Below, piece by piece: positions 16,337-24,805 of a stretch of DNA of 64,000 nt. The position numbers were made by a program, and so were the translations under genes. Position 1 is the first letter of the stretch; each line of letters starts with the position of its first letter. The notes under the pieces are model-generated. The model did not search any database. It was not told the DNA's origin and saw nothing but the letters and a program-made list of their open reading frames with translations. Source of the DNA: Aliivibrio salmonicida LFI1238 (GTDB lineage: Bacteria > Pseudomonadota > Gammaproteobacteria > Enterobacterales > Vibrionaceae); contig NC_011312.1 of the NCBI RefSeq assembly GCF_000196495.1, forward strand, positions 2,542,001 to 2,606,000, written 5' to 3'.

Positions 16337-16371
16337 AAAAAGGATTGATGGTTACCCATCAATCCTTTTTT
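16337..16371. terminator. Bidirectional terminator between uraA and upp
   Basis: An 11-base perfect stem, AGGATTGATGG at 16341-16351 and CCATCAATCCT at 16356-16366, has a four-base loop, an A-run before and a T-run after. It serves both convergent genes. Confidence 0.9.
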
Positions 16372-16415
16372 AATGCTTAAAGCATCCAGTACATATAATT
16401 ACTTAATGGTGCCGA

Positions 16416-17042
16416 TTACTTAGTACCGAAGATCTTATCACCAGCATCACCAAGACCTGGAATGATGTAACCTTTATCATTCAACTTCTCATCGATAGCC
16501 GCAGTATAAAGCTCAACATCTGGATGCGCTTTTTCTAATGCAGCAATGCCTTCAGGAGCAGCAACAAGAACAAGAATTTTAAAGTTCTTACAGCCTTTCT
16601 CTTTTAAAAGATCAAGCGTTGCGATCATAGAACCGCCAGTCGCTAGCATTGGATCAACAACTAAAGCAATACGCTCATCGATGTTAGACGCTAACTTGTT
16701 AAAGTAAGGTACAGGCTCTAACGTTTCTTCGTCACGGTAAATACCAACAACACTGATACGCGCACTTGGGATGTGCTCAAGAACGCCATCCATCATGCCA
16801 AGACCTGCACGTAAGATTGGCACTACCGTTACTTTTTTACCTTTAATTTGGTCAACTTCAACAGGGCCGTTCCAGCCATTGATAGTTACTTTTTCTGTCT
16901 CAAAGTCTGATGTTGCTTCATAAGTAAGTAAGCTACCTACTTCAGTTGCTAATTCACGAAAACGCTTAGTGCTGATATCGCCTTCGCGCATTAAACCAAT
17001 TTTATGTTTTATTAGCGGATGTTTTACTTCAACAACTTTCAT
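16416..17042 (-). CDS. upp: Uracil phosphoribosyltransferase Upp
   Basis: This 208-residue enzyme joins uracil and PRPP to form UMP. The PRPP loop is VDPMLATGGSM, and the uracil-binding C-terminus PGLGDAGDKIFGTK is present. The ATG at 17042 gives MKVVEVKHPLIKHKIG and the exact E. coli length; GGAG lies upstream. An in-frame ATG at 17060 would add six residues and is not supported. The gene is divergent from purM and convergent with uraA. Confidence 0.96.
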   Translation of the reverse strand: MKVVEVKHPLIKHKIGLMREGDISTKRFRELATEVGSLLTYEATSDFETEKVTINGWNGPVEVDQIKGKKVTVVPILRAGLGMMDGVLEHIPSARISVVGIYRDEETLEPVPYFNKLASNIDERIALVVDPMLATGGSMIATLDLLKEKGCKNFKILVLVAAPEGIAALEKAHPDVELYTAAIDEKLNDKGYIIPGLGDAGDKIFGTK

Positions 17043-17187
17043 TTCTGACTCCAGATACATTAATCAAACCTTTCAATTATACATACTTTTCATATAAAAA
17101 ATGACTACACATTAAAATAATTTATGCCGTCATTCTCAAATAACTAACTTACTCATTTTTAATTACAAAATTTCTCCAAATTTCCTT

Positions 17188-17203
17188 ACGCAAACGTTTC
17201 CCT
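17188..17203. promoter_or_regulatory. PurR operator (PUR box) before purM
   Basis: ACGCAAACGTTTCCCT matches the 16-base PurR consensus ACGCAAACGTTTNCGT at 14 of the 15 fixed positions. It lies 65 bases before the purM start, where PurR would block the purMN promoter when purines are plentiful. Confidence 0.82.
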
Positions 17204-17267
17204 TTTTACATTGTGCTGTTAGAATGGCGCGGATTTTTGAAATCCAACCTATGGCGAGGACACCACC

Positions 17268-18308
17268 GTGAGCGACAACAAAACTTCTCTTAGCTACAAA
17301 GATGCTGGCGTAGACATTGATGCTGGTAATGCACTTGTTGATCGAATTAAAGGCGTAGTGAAACGTACTCGTCGCCCAGAAGTTATGGGTGGCATTGGTG
17401 GTTTTGGTGCGTTATGTGAACTTCCAACGAAATATAAACAACCTGTTTTAGTTTCTGGTACTGATGGTGTAGGAACTAAACTTCGTTTAGCTTTAGACCT
17501 AAACAAGCACGATACGATTGGTATCGACTTAGTGGCTATGTGTGTAAATGACCTAATTGTTCAAGGTGGTGAACCTCTGTTCTTCCTTGATTATTATGCA
17601 ACAGGCAAACTCGATATTGATGTCGCAGCTCAAGTAGTGACGGGCATTGGTGAAGGTTGTATTCAAGCTGGTTGTGCATTGATCGGTGGTGAAACGGCTG
17701 AAATGCCAGGCATGTATGAAGGCGAAGATTATGATGTTGCTGGATTCTGTGTCGGTGTTGTCGAGAAAGAAGACATCATTAATGGCACTAAAGTCGCTGC
17801 AGGTGATGCATTAATCGCTGTAGGTTCAAGTGGCCCTCACTCAAATGGTTATTCATTAATTCGTAAAATCCTTGAAGTATCAAATGCGGATCTTACAGAA
17901 GAATTAAATGGCAGAACGATTGCAGATCATTTAATCGAACCAACAAAAATCTACATTAAATCAGCACTTAAAATGATTGCAGAGCATGATATTCATGCTA
18001 TCTCTCATATTACGGGTGGCGGTTTCTGGGAAAATATTCCACGAGTACTTCCTGAAGGAACTAAAGCGGTTGTTGATGGTAAGAGTTGGGAGTGGCCTGC
18101 TATCTTTAACTGGCTACAAGAAAAAGGCAACGTAGATACCTACGAAATGTACCGTACCTTTAACTGTGGTGTTGGTCTTATTGTTGCCCTTCCAAAAGAA
18201 CAAGCTGAACAAGCTGTCGCATTATTGAATGCGGAAGGCGAAAACGCTTGGGTTATTGGCAAAGTAGCGGCAGCAGAGCAAGGCGAAGAACAAGTTGAGA
18301 TCCGTTAA
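17268..18308 (+). CDS. purM: Phosphoribosylformylglycinamidine cyclo-ligase PurM (AIR synthetase)
   Basis: This 346-residue enzyme makes aminoimidazole ribotide from FGAM with ATP in purine synthesis. Characteristic segments are [49 protein letters not shown] residues at about 140-150 and [13 protein letters not shown]. The start is a GTG with AGGA upstream; no ATG lies in a suitable place. The PurR box upstream indicates purine repression. purN follows in the same direction, but a terminator-like hairpin lies between them. Confidence 0.96.
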
Positions 18309-18349
18309 TCGGGACTTACAAACTTTGAACTAGTTCATAAAGAATAAAT

Positions 18350-18382
18350 AAAAGGTGATCAATTATTCGGTCACCTTTTTTA
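18350..18382 (+). terminator. Hairpin terminator between purM and purN
   Basis: AAAGGTGA and TCACCTTT form a perfect eight-base stem with a 12-base loop, followed by T-rich sequence. It lies 42 bases after the purM stop and 55 bases before purN, so it may partly uncouple the two genes. Confidence 0.72.
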
Positions 18383-18435
18383 TATCTGTAATTTGTGTTC
18401 GAATGGTTCTCATTAAACAATAACTAAAAAAGATT

Positions 18436-19080
18436 ATGATGAAGAATATTGTTGTATTAGTTTCAGGAAACGGCAGTAACCTACAAGAGTTTATCGATGC
18501 TTGTGGTAACAAAATTCCAAATGCACGCATCTCTGCGGTTATTTCAAATAAAAGCGATGCTTATGGACTACAACGTGCAATTAATGCCGATATTGATGTA
18601 CACAGCTTAAGTGCTGCGGGCTATGAAGGTCGTGAGCAGTACGATATCGCACTATCTACTCTTATCGATCTTTATCAGCCTGATTTAATTATTCTGGCCG
18701 GTTTTATGCGTATTTTAAGTGCAGATTTTGTCTTACGTTATCAAGGTAAGATGCTGAACATCCACCCCTCTCTTCTACCGAAATATACAGGATTACATAC
18801 TCACCAACGTGCGATTGACGCCGGAGATGAAGAACATGGTACAAGTGTTCATTTTGTCACGCCAGAGCTCGATGGAGGTCCTGTTATTCTTCAAGCAAAA
18901 GTGCCTATTTTTGATGAAGATACTGCTGAAGATGTCGCTTTACGTGTTCAAGCTCAAGAACACGTCATTTACCCTATGGTTGCTAATTGGATTATAGAAG
19001 AGCGTTTAATAATGACAGATGGAAAAGCAGTTCTTGATGGAGATGCGCTAGGGACATTTGGATTAGAAACAGAAGAGTAA
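18436..19080 (+). CDS. purN: Phosphoribosylglycinamide formyltransferase PurN
   Basis: This 214-residue enzyme transfers a formyl group from 10-formyltetrahydrofolate to GAR. It shows VVLVSGNGSNLQ at the N-terminus (phosphate loop), the catalytic region MLNIHPSLLPKYTGLHTH with the family asparagine and histidine, and HFVTPELDGGPVI with the catalytic aspartate. Two adjacent ATG codons start the gene (18436 and 18439); either is possible and the ribosome-binding sequence is weak. Confidence 0.95.
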   Translation: MMKNIVVLVSGNGSNLQEFIDACGNKIPNARISAVISNKSDAYGLQRAINADIDVHSLSAAGYEGREQYDIALSTLIDLYQPDLIILAGFMRILSADFVLRYQGKMLNIHPSLLPKYTGLHTHQRAIDAGDEEHGTSVHFVTPELDGGPVILQAKVPIFDEDTAEDVALRVQAQEHVIYPMVANWIIEERLIMTDGKAVLDGDALGTFGLETEE

Positions 19081-19095
19081 AATAATATCACTTAG

Positions 19096-19136
19096 TAAAA
19101 ACGTCATCTTAAACCATAAGATGACGTTTATATTTT
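19096..19136. terminator. Bidirectional terminator between purN and yafJ
   Basis: AAACGTCATCTTA and TAAGATGACGTTT form a 13-base perfect stem around a short loop, with a T-rich right side. It sits between convergent genes. Confidence 0.78.
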
Positions 19137-19137
19137 A

Positions 19138-19965
19138 TTATGTATTTACTGGACACTCAGAAGGCGGCGGCGCCATATCAAGCACCGTATCGTGATTTCC
19201 GGCACTTAGTTCACCAAAATGAAACAGAGCATATTCACCCACTTTCATTTTATGCCATTCTTCATTATCAGTCAGAGGTTGAGTTGCAATCACTGACACG
19301 ACATCGTTTGGTGTCGTTTCTTTATGAAAATCGATGGTCACGTCTTCATCAATCAAAGAAGCTTGCCCAAAGGGAGCCCGTCGAGTGATCCAATGCAAAT
19401 TATTCGAGCAATACGTCATTACGTATTCACCATCACTCAATAGCATATTAAAAACACCAAGCGCTCTTAGTTGATCGCTGCATTCTGAAATATATTCAAA
19501 CATCAGCATCATATCTTGGGGGGGTTCTGGATACTTTTCTTCAAGCTGATTTAATAACCAACAAAAAGCACGTTCACTATCTGTTTCACCGACAGGACGA
19601 AAACGCCCAGTTGATAATTCATCGAACCCAGTAAGCTGCCCATTATGTGCAAAAGTCCAGTATCGACCCCATAATTCACGCGTAAAAGGATGTGTATTTT
19701 CTAAATTCACCTCCCCTCGGTTAGCTTGTCGAATATGACTCACTACTGCATTACTTTTTATTGGGTAATCTTGAACCAATTCTGCAATTTTAGAATGACA
19801 ACTTGGTTTAGGGTCTTTAAATGTACGAAATCCTTTCCCTTCATAAAAAGTAATCCCCCAGCCATCACGATGCGGACCGGTATTGCCACCACGTTGAACC
19901 AAACCTTTAAAACTAAAACAAATATCCGTTGGTATATTTGCACTCATTCCGAGCAATTCACACAT
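19138..19965 (-). CDS. yafJ: Class II glutamine amidotransferase, YafJ family
   Basis: This 275-residue protein begins MCELLGMSANIPTD; Cys2 would become the N-terminal nucleophile after removal of methionine. Further class II amidotransferase signs are QRGGNTGPHRDGWGI, SHIRQANRG and the FAHNGQL oxyanion segment. No synthase domain is attached, so the acceptor of the released ammonia is unknown. It follows gmhA by 34 bases on the same strand, as lpcA-yafJ in E. coli. Confidence 0.9.
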   Translation of the reverse strand: MCELLGMSANIPTDICFSFKGLVQRGGNTGPHRDGWGITFYEGKGFRTFKDPKPSCHSKIAELVQDYPIKSNAVVSHIRQANRGEVNLENTHPFTRELWGRYWTFAHNGQLTGFDELSTGRFRPVGETDSERAFCWLLNQLEEKYPEPPQDMMLMFEYISECSDQLRALGVFNMLLSDGEYVMTYCSNNLHWITRRAPFGQASLIDEDVTIDFHKETTPNDVVSVIATQPLTDNEEWHKMKVGEYALFHFGELSAGNHDTVLDMAPPPSECPVNT

Positions 19966-19999
19966 TCTTGCGTTACTCCTTTATTCGCAATTCAATGGA

Positions 20000-20581
20000 T
20001 TATTTTTCCATTTCTTTTTCAATCAGTTGAATCACTATATGAATAATTTTAATGTGGATCTCTTGAATACGATCGGCGTATCCAAAATGTGGAACACGAA
20101 TTTCCACATCAGCAAGACCCGCCATCTTTCCGCCATCTTTACCTGTCAGTGCAATGGTTTTCATGCCTTTTTCTTTGGCCGCTTCAATCGCCTTTAAAAT
20201 ATTGGCCGAGTTACCTGAAGTCGATAAACCAAATAACACATCACCTTTTGAACCAACCGCTTGAGTGTAACGAGAAAATACATGGTCATAACCAAAGTCG
20301 TTACTAACACAAGATAAGTGGCTTGGATCAGAAATCGCAATACCAGGATAACCGGGACGATTTTCACGGTAACGACCCGTTAATTCTTCCGCAAAATGCA
20401 TTGCATCACAGTGAGAGCCACCGTTACCACACGACAATACTTTGCCGCCTTGTTTAAATGAATCAGCAATCGTTTTGGCAGCTAGCTCAATTTGAGCAAG
20501 GTTTTTATCATCAGCTAAAAAGTCATTCAGTACTTGAGCTGCTTCTGTTAGCTCAGAACGGATCAGATCTTGATAAGACAT
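20000..20581 (-). CDS. gmhA: Phosphoheptose isomerase GmhA
   Basis: This 193-residue SIS-domain enzyme converts sedoheptulose 7-phosphate to D-glycero-D-manno-heptose 7-phosphate for the lipopolysaccharide inner core. It shows VLSCGNGGSHCDAMHFAEELTGRYRENRP and the phosphate-binding LFGLSTSGNSANIL. AGAGAGAAT precedes the ATG. An IS982-type element is inserted 171 bases upstream of the start, so any promoter farther away than that is separated from the gene. Confidence 0.95.
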   Translation of the reverse strand: MSYQDLIRSELTEAAQVLNDFLADDKNLAQIELAAKTIADSFKQGGKVLSCGNGGSHCDAMHFAEELTGRYRENRPGYPGIAISDPSHLSCVSNDFGYDHVFSRYTQAVGSKGDVLFGLSTSGNSANILKAIEAAKEKGMKTIALTGKDGGKMAGLADVEIRVPHFGYADRIQEIHIKIIHIVIQLIEKEMEK

Positions 20582-20752
20582 AGGATTCTCTCTTTATTAT
20601 ATTCCCTAATGGGGTTCATCTCAGTGTACCTATCCCAGTAAACCATTTAAAGCAATTCACTTCATATTTCTTCTACACACCACAAATTCCTAAAACCGTA
20701 GGAAATAAAAGTAGAGTTCACTCACTCAAATTAACAATTTGTTTATTAATTA

Positions 20753-21753
20753 ACCTGAATTCTGGATAAGGCTGAACTAATTGCCCACCTAACGATCAGA
20801 TCTTTCGACCAAGAATTATTTGAACGTATTTTAAAAGGTGGGCAAGATGAATAAATTAGTTGATATATTTTGTGATGTCGATGATTTTTGTTATCAATTC
20901 TTATCTCAATGGGAAAAATACCTTGTTGAGGCTAGTGAGAGAAAAAGAAAACGTCAGTCAGTAATGTCTACTAGTGAATGTATGACTATTGTCATCGCTT
21001 TTCATCAATCAAATCATAGAGATTTCAAGAACTTCTATATCGGGTTAGTTCATCAATATTGGAAAGGATACTTTCCAAATTTACTTAGCTACACTCGATT
21101 TGTGAGCAAAATGCCTAGCCTAATCGCCCCAATGTGTGCCTATTTTCAATCTATCAAAGGTAAGCCGACTGGCATTGCTTTTGTTGACTCCACGAGTCTT
21201 AAAGTATGCCATAACATTCGAATTCCTCGCCATAAAGTCTTTGATGGTGTTGCGAAAAGAGGAAAAGGTACCATGGGATGGTTTTTCGGCTTCAAACTTC
21301 ATTTATTGATTAACCATCTTGGAGAAATTATTTCGCTGAAAATCACAGCTGGCAATGTAAATGATAGGACTCCTGTACCTGATTTATGCAAAGAACTCTC
21401 GGGGAAATTGTACGCTGATAAAGGGTACATAGGTAAAAAGTTGAGTGAGAGCTTAAAGAACTCTGATGTCGATTTAGTGACTACCTCGCGAAAAAACATG
21501 AAAGCAAAAGAGATAAGTGCTTTTGATAAGGCTATGTTATCAAAGAGATACATTATCGAAACGATAAATGACCAATTGAAGAATATCTCTCAAATTGAAC
21601 ATAGCCGTCATCGTAGCGTGACTGGTTTCATGCTAAATGTAATTTCAGGCGTTGTGGCTTATTGTTTAAAAAAACAAAAGCCACGAATTAAGCTATCAGA
21701 ATGTGAATTTGAACTAATCCTCGCTTAAAGCATGTTTTATCCAGAATTCAGGT
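20753..21753 (+). mobile_element. IS982-family insertion sequence, copy 1
   Basis: This 1001-bp element has perfect terminal inverted repeats that begin ACCTGAATTCTGGATAA and end with the complement. It is flanked on both sides by TAATTA (20747-20752 and 21754-21759), consistent with a six-base target duplication, although the palindromic nature of that sequence leaves the exact edge uncertain. It holds one transposase gene. It lies in the spacer between the divergent gmhA and fadE genes and breaks neither. A second, apparently identical copy lies at 60099-61099. Confidence 0.93.
20847..21728 (+). CDS. IS982-family transposase (copy 1)
   Basis: This 293-residue DDE transposase has an N-terminal helix-rich DNA-binding part (about 1-100) and a catalytic core with Asp114 in GIAFVDSTS, Asp191 in YADKGYIGK and Glu238 in RYIIETINDQLK, the pattern of IS982 (DUF772/DDE_Tnp_ISL3-like) enzymes. 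An AAAGG sequence lies at a suitable distance before the ATG at 20847; an in-frame GTG at 20838 is a less likely start. The gene is intact, so the element could be active. Confidence 0.92.
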   Translation: MNKLVDIFCDVDDFCYQFLSQWEKYLVEASERKRKRQSVMSTSECMTIVIAFHQSNHRDFKNFYIGLVHQYWKGYFPNLLSYTRFVSKMPSLIAPMCAYFQSIKGKPTGIAFVDSTSLKVCHNIRIPRHKVFDGVAKRGKGTMGWFFGFKLHLLINHLGEIISLKITAGNVNDRTPVPDLCKELSGKLYADKGYIGKKLSESLKNSDVDLVTTSRKNMKAKEISAFDKAMLSKRYIIETINDQLKNISQIEHSRHRSVTGFMLNVISGVVAYCLKKQKPRIKLSECEFELILA

Positions 21754-21943
21754 TAATTACTCAAGCTAGATCACTTTTTAACCATTATGTAGATTTACTT
21801 TTTATTAACATTTGATCTACACTAACTTCAACTAGTTAGACCTCTTATCAGAAAGAGCTTTAAACAAACAATAACATTACGACCGAGTATCGTAATCAAT
21901 TCTGTTCCTACAAACAGAAACAGCGCCGGAAAAGGAGAATCAC
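21754..21943 (+). promoter_or_regulatory. fadE upstream region with candidate FadR site (21830-21846)
   Basis: This 190-base stretch between the IS and fadE is AT-rich. AACTAGTTAGACCTCTT at 21830-21846 resembles the FadR operator, with a strong GACC half and a weaker other half. FadR represses fadE in E. coli when long-chain acyl-CoA is absent. A GGAAAAGGAGA ribosome-binding sequence immediately precedes the fadE start. Confidence 0.4.
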
Positions 21944-24391
21944 ATGGCCCTCACACTACTAACAACATTAATTGCACTTGCTGCATTAAGTTATCATCGA
22001 CAATCATTACAAACTGCTACGCTAGTAACGGCAGCAATTTTGGCGGTGAGTACCGGATTAGGTTATGCCGGCGTTATCACTTGGGCTATTTTTTTAGCAA
22101 TCGCGGTACCTCTAAACATCCCTTCAATTAGGCAATCTCTGTTTAGTAATAAAGCCTTATCGATGTTTAAAGGTGTTATGCCTGAAATGTCAAAAACAGA
22201 AAAAGATGCCATTGAAGCGGGTACGGTTTGGTGGGAAGCAGAGCTGTTTAAGGGAAATCCTGATTGGAAATTCCTTCATAATATTCCTAAAAATACACTA
22301 TCCGATGAAGAACAAGCATTCATGGATGGCCCAGTAAACGAAGTGTGCCGCATGATCAATGATTATGAAGTCACTCATGAGCTTGCTGATTTGCCACCAG
22401 AAGTATGGCAATACCTGAAAGATAACAAATTCTTTGCCATGATCATTAAGAAAAAATACGGTGGTTTAGAATTCTCAGCTTATGCACAATCTTCTGTTCT
22501 ACAAAAATTGACCAGTGTTTCTGGTGTTTTATCTATTACGGTTGGGGTTCCGAATTCATTAGGTCCAGGCGAACTTCTTCAACATTACGGTACTGAAGAT
22601 CAAAAAAATCATTATTTACCTAGCTTAGCCGAAGGTAAGGAAATCCCATGTTTTGCACTAACTAGCCCAGAAGCGGGCTCCGATGCAGGGTCAATTCCTG
22701 ATTTTGGTATCGTGACAAAAGGCATGTGGGAAGGTAAAGAAGTACTAGGTATGCGCCTTACTTGGAATAAGCGTTACATTACCCTAGCCCCTGTCGCTAC
22801 CGTTTTAGGTTTGGCGTTTAAATTACAAGATCCTGATGGTTTATTAGGCGATAAGAAAAACCTAGGCATTACTTGTGCTCTTATTCCAACAAACTTAGAA
22901 GGCGTTAAAATTGGACGCCGCCATTTCCCTATGAATGTTCCATTTCAAAATGGTCCAACACAAGGTGACGATTTATTTGTTCCACTTGATTACATCATCG
23001 GTGGTGAAAAAATGGCAGGTCACGGTTGGCGCATGCTGGTTGAATGTCTGTCTGTGGGTCGAGGAATCACCTTACCATCCAATGCAACGGGTGGCGCAAA
23101 AACGGCCGCACTCGCTACGGGAGCTTATGCACGAATTCGTCGCCAATTCAAATTACCCATTGGTAAAATGGAAGGGATTGAAGAGCCATTAGCGCGTATG
23201 GCTGGTAATGCTTACATGATGGACGCAGCAAGTGCGCTAACGGTTGCTGGTATTGTGCAAGGCGAGAAGCCATCGGTTATCTCTGCCATTGTAAAATATC
23301 ACTGTACCCACCGTGCACAACGTATTGCCATTGATGGTATGGACATCGCTGGTGGTAAAGGGATCTGTCTAGGCAGTTCTAATTTCTTGGCGCGCAGTTA
23401 TCAAGGTTCACCAATCGCCATTACCGTTGAAGGCGCAAACATACTAACCCGTTCAATGATTATCTACGGTCAAGGTGCTATTCGCTGCCACCCTTATGTT
23501 CTTGAAGAAATGGACGCGGCCTACTTAGAAGATAAGCAAGCGTCTCTTGATAAATTCGATGCTGCTGTCTTTGGTCATATTGGCTTTGGGATCAGTAATT
23601 TTGTACGCAGTTTATGGTTTGGCCTAACCGATGGTCGTGGTTCAAAAACCGCCTTTAACGATGAAACCAAACGTTATTACCAACAAGTAAATCGTTATAG
23701 TACGAACTTAGCATTACTATCTGATGTATCAATGGCTGTTCTTGGCGGCAGTTTGAAGCGCCGTGAACGCATGTCAGCACGTCTAGGTGACATTTTAAGT
23801 CAACTGTATCTAACAACGTCAGTACTTAAGCGTTTTGATGATGAAGGTCGTCAGAAGGAAGATTTACCATTAGTACATTGGAGCGTGCAAGATTCGTTAC
23901 ATCAAGCAGAGCAAGCGATTGATGGGTTATTAAGTAATTTCCCAAATCAATTTATCGCCAAAGCAATGCGTTTAATCCTGCTTCCAACCGGGCTTCGTCG
24001 TCAACGCCCAAGTGATAAACTGGATCATAAATTAGCTCGAATTCTTCAAGAGCCATCAGGAGTCCGTAGTCGAATTGGTCGAGGTCTGTTCTTAGAGGCG
24101 AGTCGCTTTAATCCGGTAGGTAAAATGGAAGAAGCACTGATTGATATCTTAACCGCAGAACCAATTTATGATCGTGTATGTAAAGAATCAAAACAACGTC
24201 TACCCTTCATGCAATTAGATCGTGTTGCAAAAATCGGTTTAGAGTTAAATATTATTTCAGATAAAGAAGCCCTACTACTTCGTAAAGCAGAGAAAAGTCG
24301 ACTAGCGACGATTAGTGTTGAAGATTTTGACCCAAGTGAGCTTATCGTAAAGCCAGAAGTTAATCATTTTGAACACAGTAAAATTGCTTAG
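21944..24391 (+). CDS. fadE: Acyl-CoA dehydrogenase FadE
   Basis: This 815-residue FAD enzyme carries out the first oxidation step of fatty-acid beta-oxidation. Two N-terminal hydrophobic segments (about 1-18 and 28-52) suggest membrane anchoring, as in E. coli FadE (814 residues). The acyl-CoA dehydrogenase core spans about 120-530, with FALTSPEAGSDAGSIPDFG, YITLAPVATVLGLAF, and the quinone/FAD-binding GGKGICLGSSNFLARSYQ-type region. A C-terminal DUF1974-like helical domain follows. It is divergent from gmhA, the fadE-lpcA order of E. coli, with an IS between them. Confidence 0.95.
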   Translation: MALTLLTTLIALAALSYHRQSLQTATLVTAAILAVSTGLGYAGVITWAIFLAIAVPLNIPSIRQSLFSNKALSMFKGVMPEMSKTEKDAIEAGTVWWEAELFKGNPDWKFLHNIPKNTLSDEEQAFMDGPVNEVCRMINDYEVTHELADLPPEVWQYLKDNKFFAMIIKKKYGGLEFSAYAQSSVLQKLTSVSGVLSITVGVPNSLGPGELLQHYGTEDQKNHYLPSLAEGKEIPCFALTSPEAGSDAGSIPDFGIVTKGMWEGKEVLGMRLTWNKRYITLAPVATVLGLAFKLQDPDGLLGDKKNLGITCALIPTNLEGVKIGRRHFPMNVPFQNGPTQGDDLFVPLDYIIGGEKMAGHGWRMLVECLSVGRGITLPSNATGGAKTAALATGAYARIRRQFKLPIGKMEGIEEPLARMAGNAYMMDAASALTVAGIVQGEKPSVISAIVKYHCTHRAQRIAIDGMDIAGGKGICLGSSNFLARSYQGSPIAITVEGANILTRSMIIYGQGAIRCHPYVLEEMDAAYLEDKQASLDKFDAAVFGHIGFGISNFVRSLWFGLTDGRGSKTAFNDETKRYYQQVNRYSTNLALLSDVSMAVLGGSLKRRERMSARLGDILSQLYLTTSVLKRFDDEGRQKEDLPLVHWSVQDSLHQAEQAIDGLLSNFPNQFIAKAMRLILLPTGLRRQRPSDKLDHKLARILQEPSGVRSRIGRGLFLEASRFNPVGKMEEALIDILTAEPIYDRVCKESKQRLPFMQLDRVAKIGLELNIISDKEALLLRKAEKSRLATISVEDFDPSELIVKPEVNHFEHSKIA

Positions 24392-24412
24392 TTAATTCTC
24401 TTATCTAAAACA

Positions 24413-24452
24413 TAAAAAAGGCCAGAACATGAACTGTTCTGGCCTTTTTATT
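24413..24452 (+). terminator. Terminator after fadE
   Basis: GGCCAGAACA at 24420-24429 and TGTTCTGGCC at 24435-24444 form a ten-base perfect stem with an A-run before and TTTTTATTTT after. It also suits the small minus-strand gene downstream. Confidence 0.88.
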
Positions 24453-24469
24453 TTCTATATACATCTTAT

Positions 24470-24685
24470 TTATTTAAGGCTGACGACTAACTTTAGATAA
24501 ATTATTTCTTCAAGCGATAAGTAGCTAATACTCTCATTGTTTAGGCCTAACAACTCGTGATTGATTTTTGTATCATCATTCACTTTGAGTGCTTGTTTAA
24601 ATGCTGCCTCTAACTTAGATTTATATTTATTCACAACATTCTCCATTTCAATGAATGGAGCAGTATATTTAACCAAAGTCGACAA
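24470..24685 (-). CDS. Small hypothetical protein (doubtful)
   Basis: An open frame of up to 71 residues (TTG start) or 58 residues from the ATG at 24646 (MENVVNKYKSKLEAAFKQAL). The predicted product is mostly helical and charged, ending SYLSLEEIIYLKLVVSLK. No ribosome-binding sequence is evident for either start and I recognise no family. It fills an otherwise empty 414-base gap between fadE and the TIGR03503-like gene, flanked by terminators on both sides. It could be a real small gene or chance. Confidence 0.33.
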   Translation of the reverse strand: MSTLVKYTAPFIEMENVVNKYKSKLEAAFKQALKVNDDTKINHELLGLNNESISYLSLEEIIYLKLVVSLK

Positions 24686-24760
24686 TTCAAACTTTATAAA
24701 AAAGCAATCGTTAACTTCTGGATAAATGTAACAAAAAGCTACAAAAAAGGCCTTGATAAA

Positions 24761-24789
24761 TAAAAAACCGCCATAACTGCGGTTTTTTC
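24761..24789. terminator. Bidirectional terminator
   Basis: AAAAAACCGC and GCGGTTTTTT form a perfect stem around a seven-base loop. It ends the minus-strand dnaQ/TIGR03503 side... and can act in both directions. Confidence 0.82.
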
Positions 24790-24805
24790 TTATTACTCAA
24801 GTATT

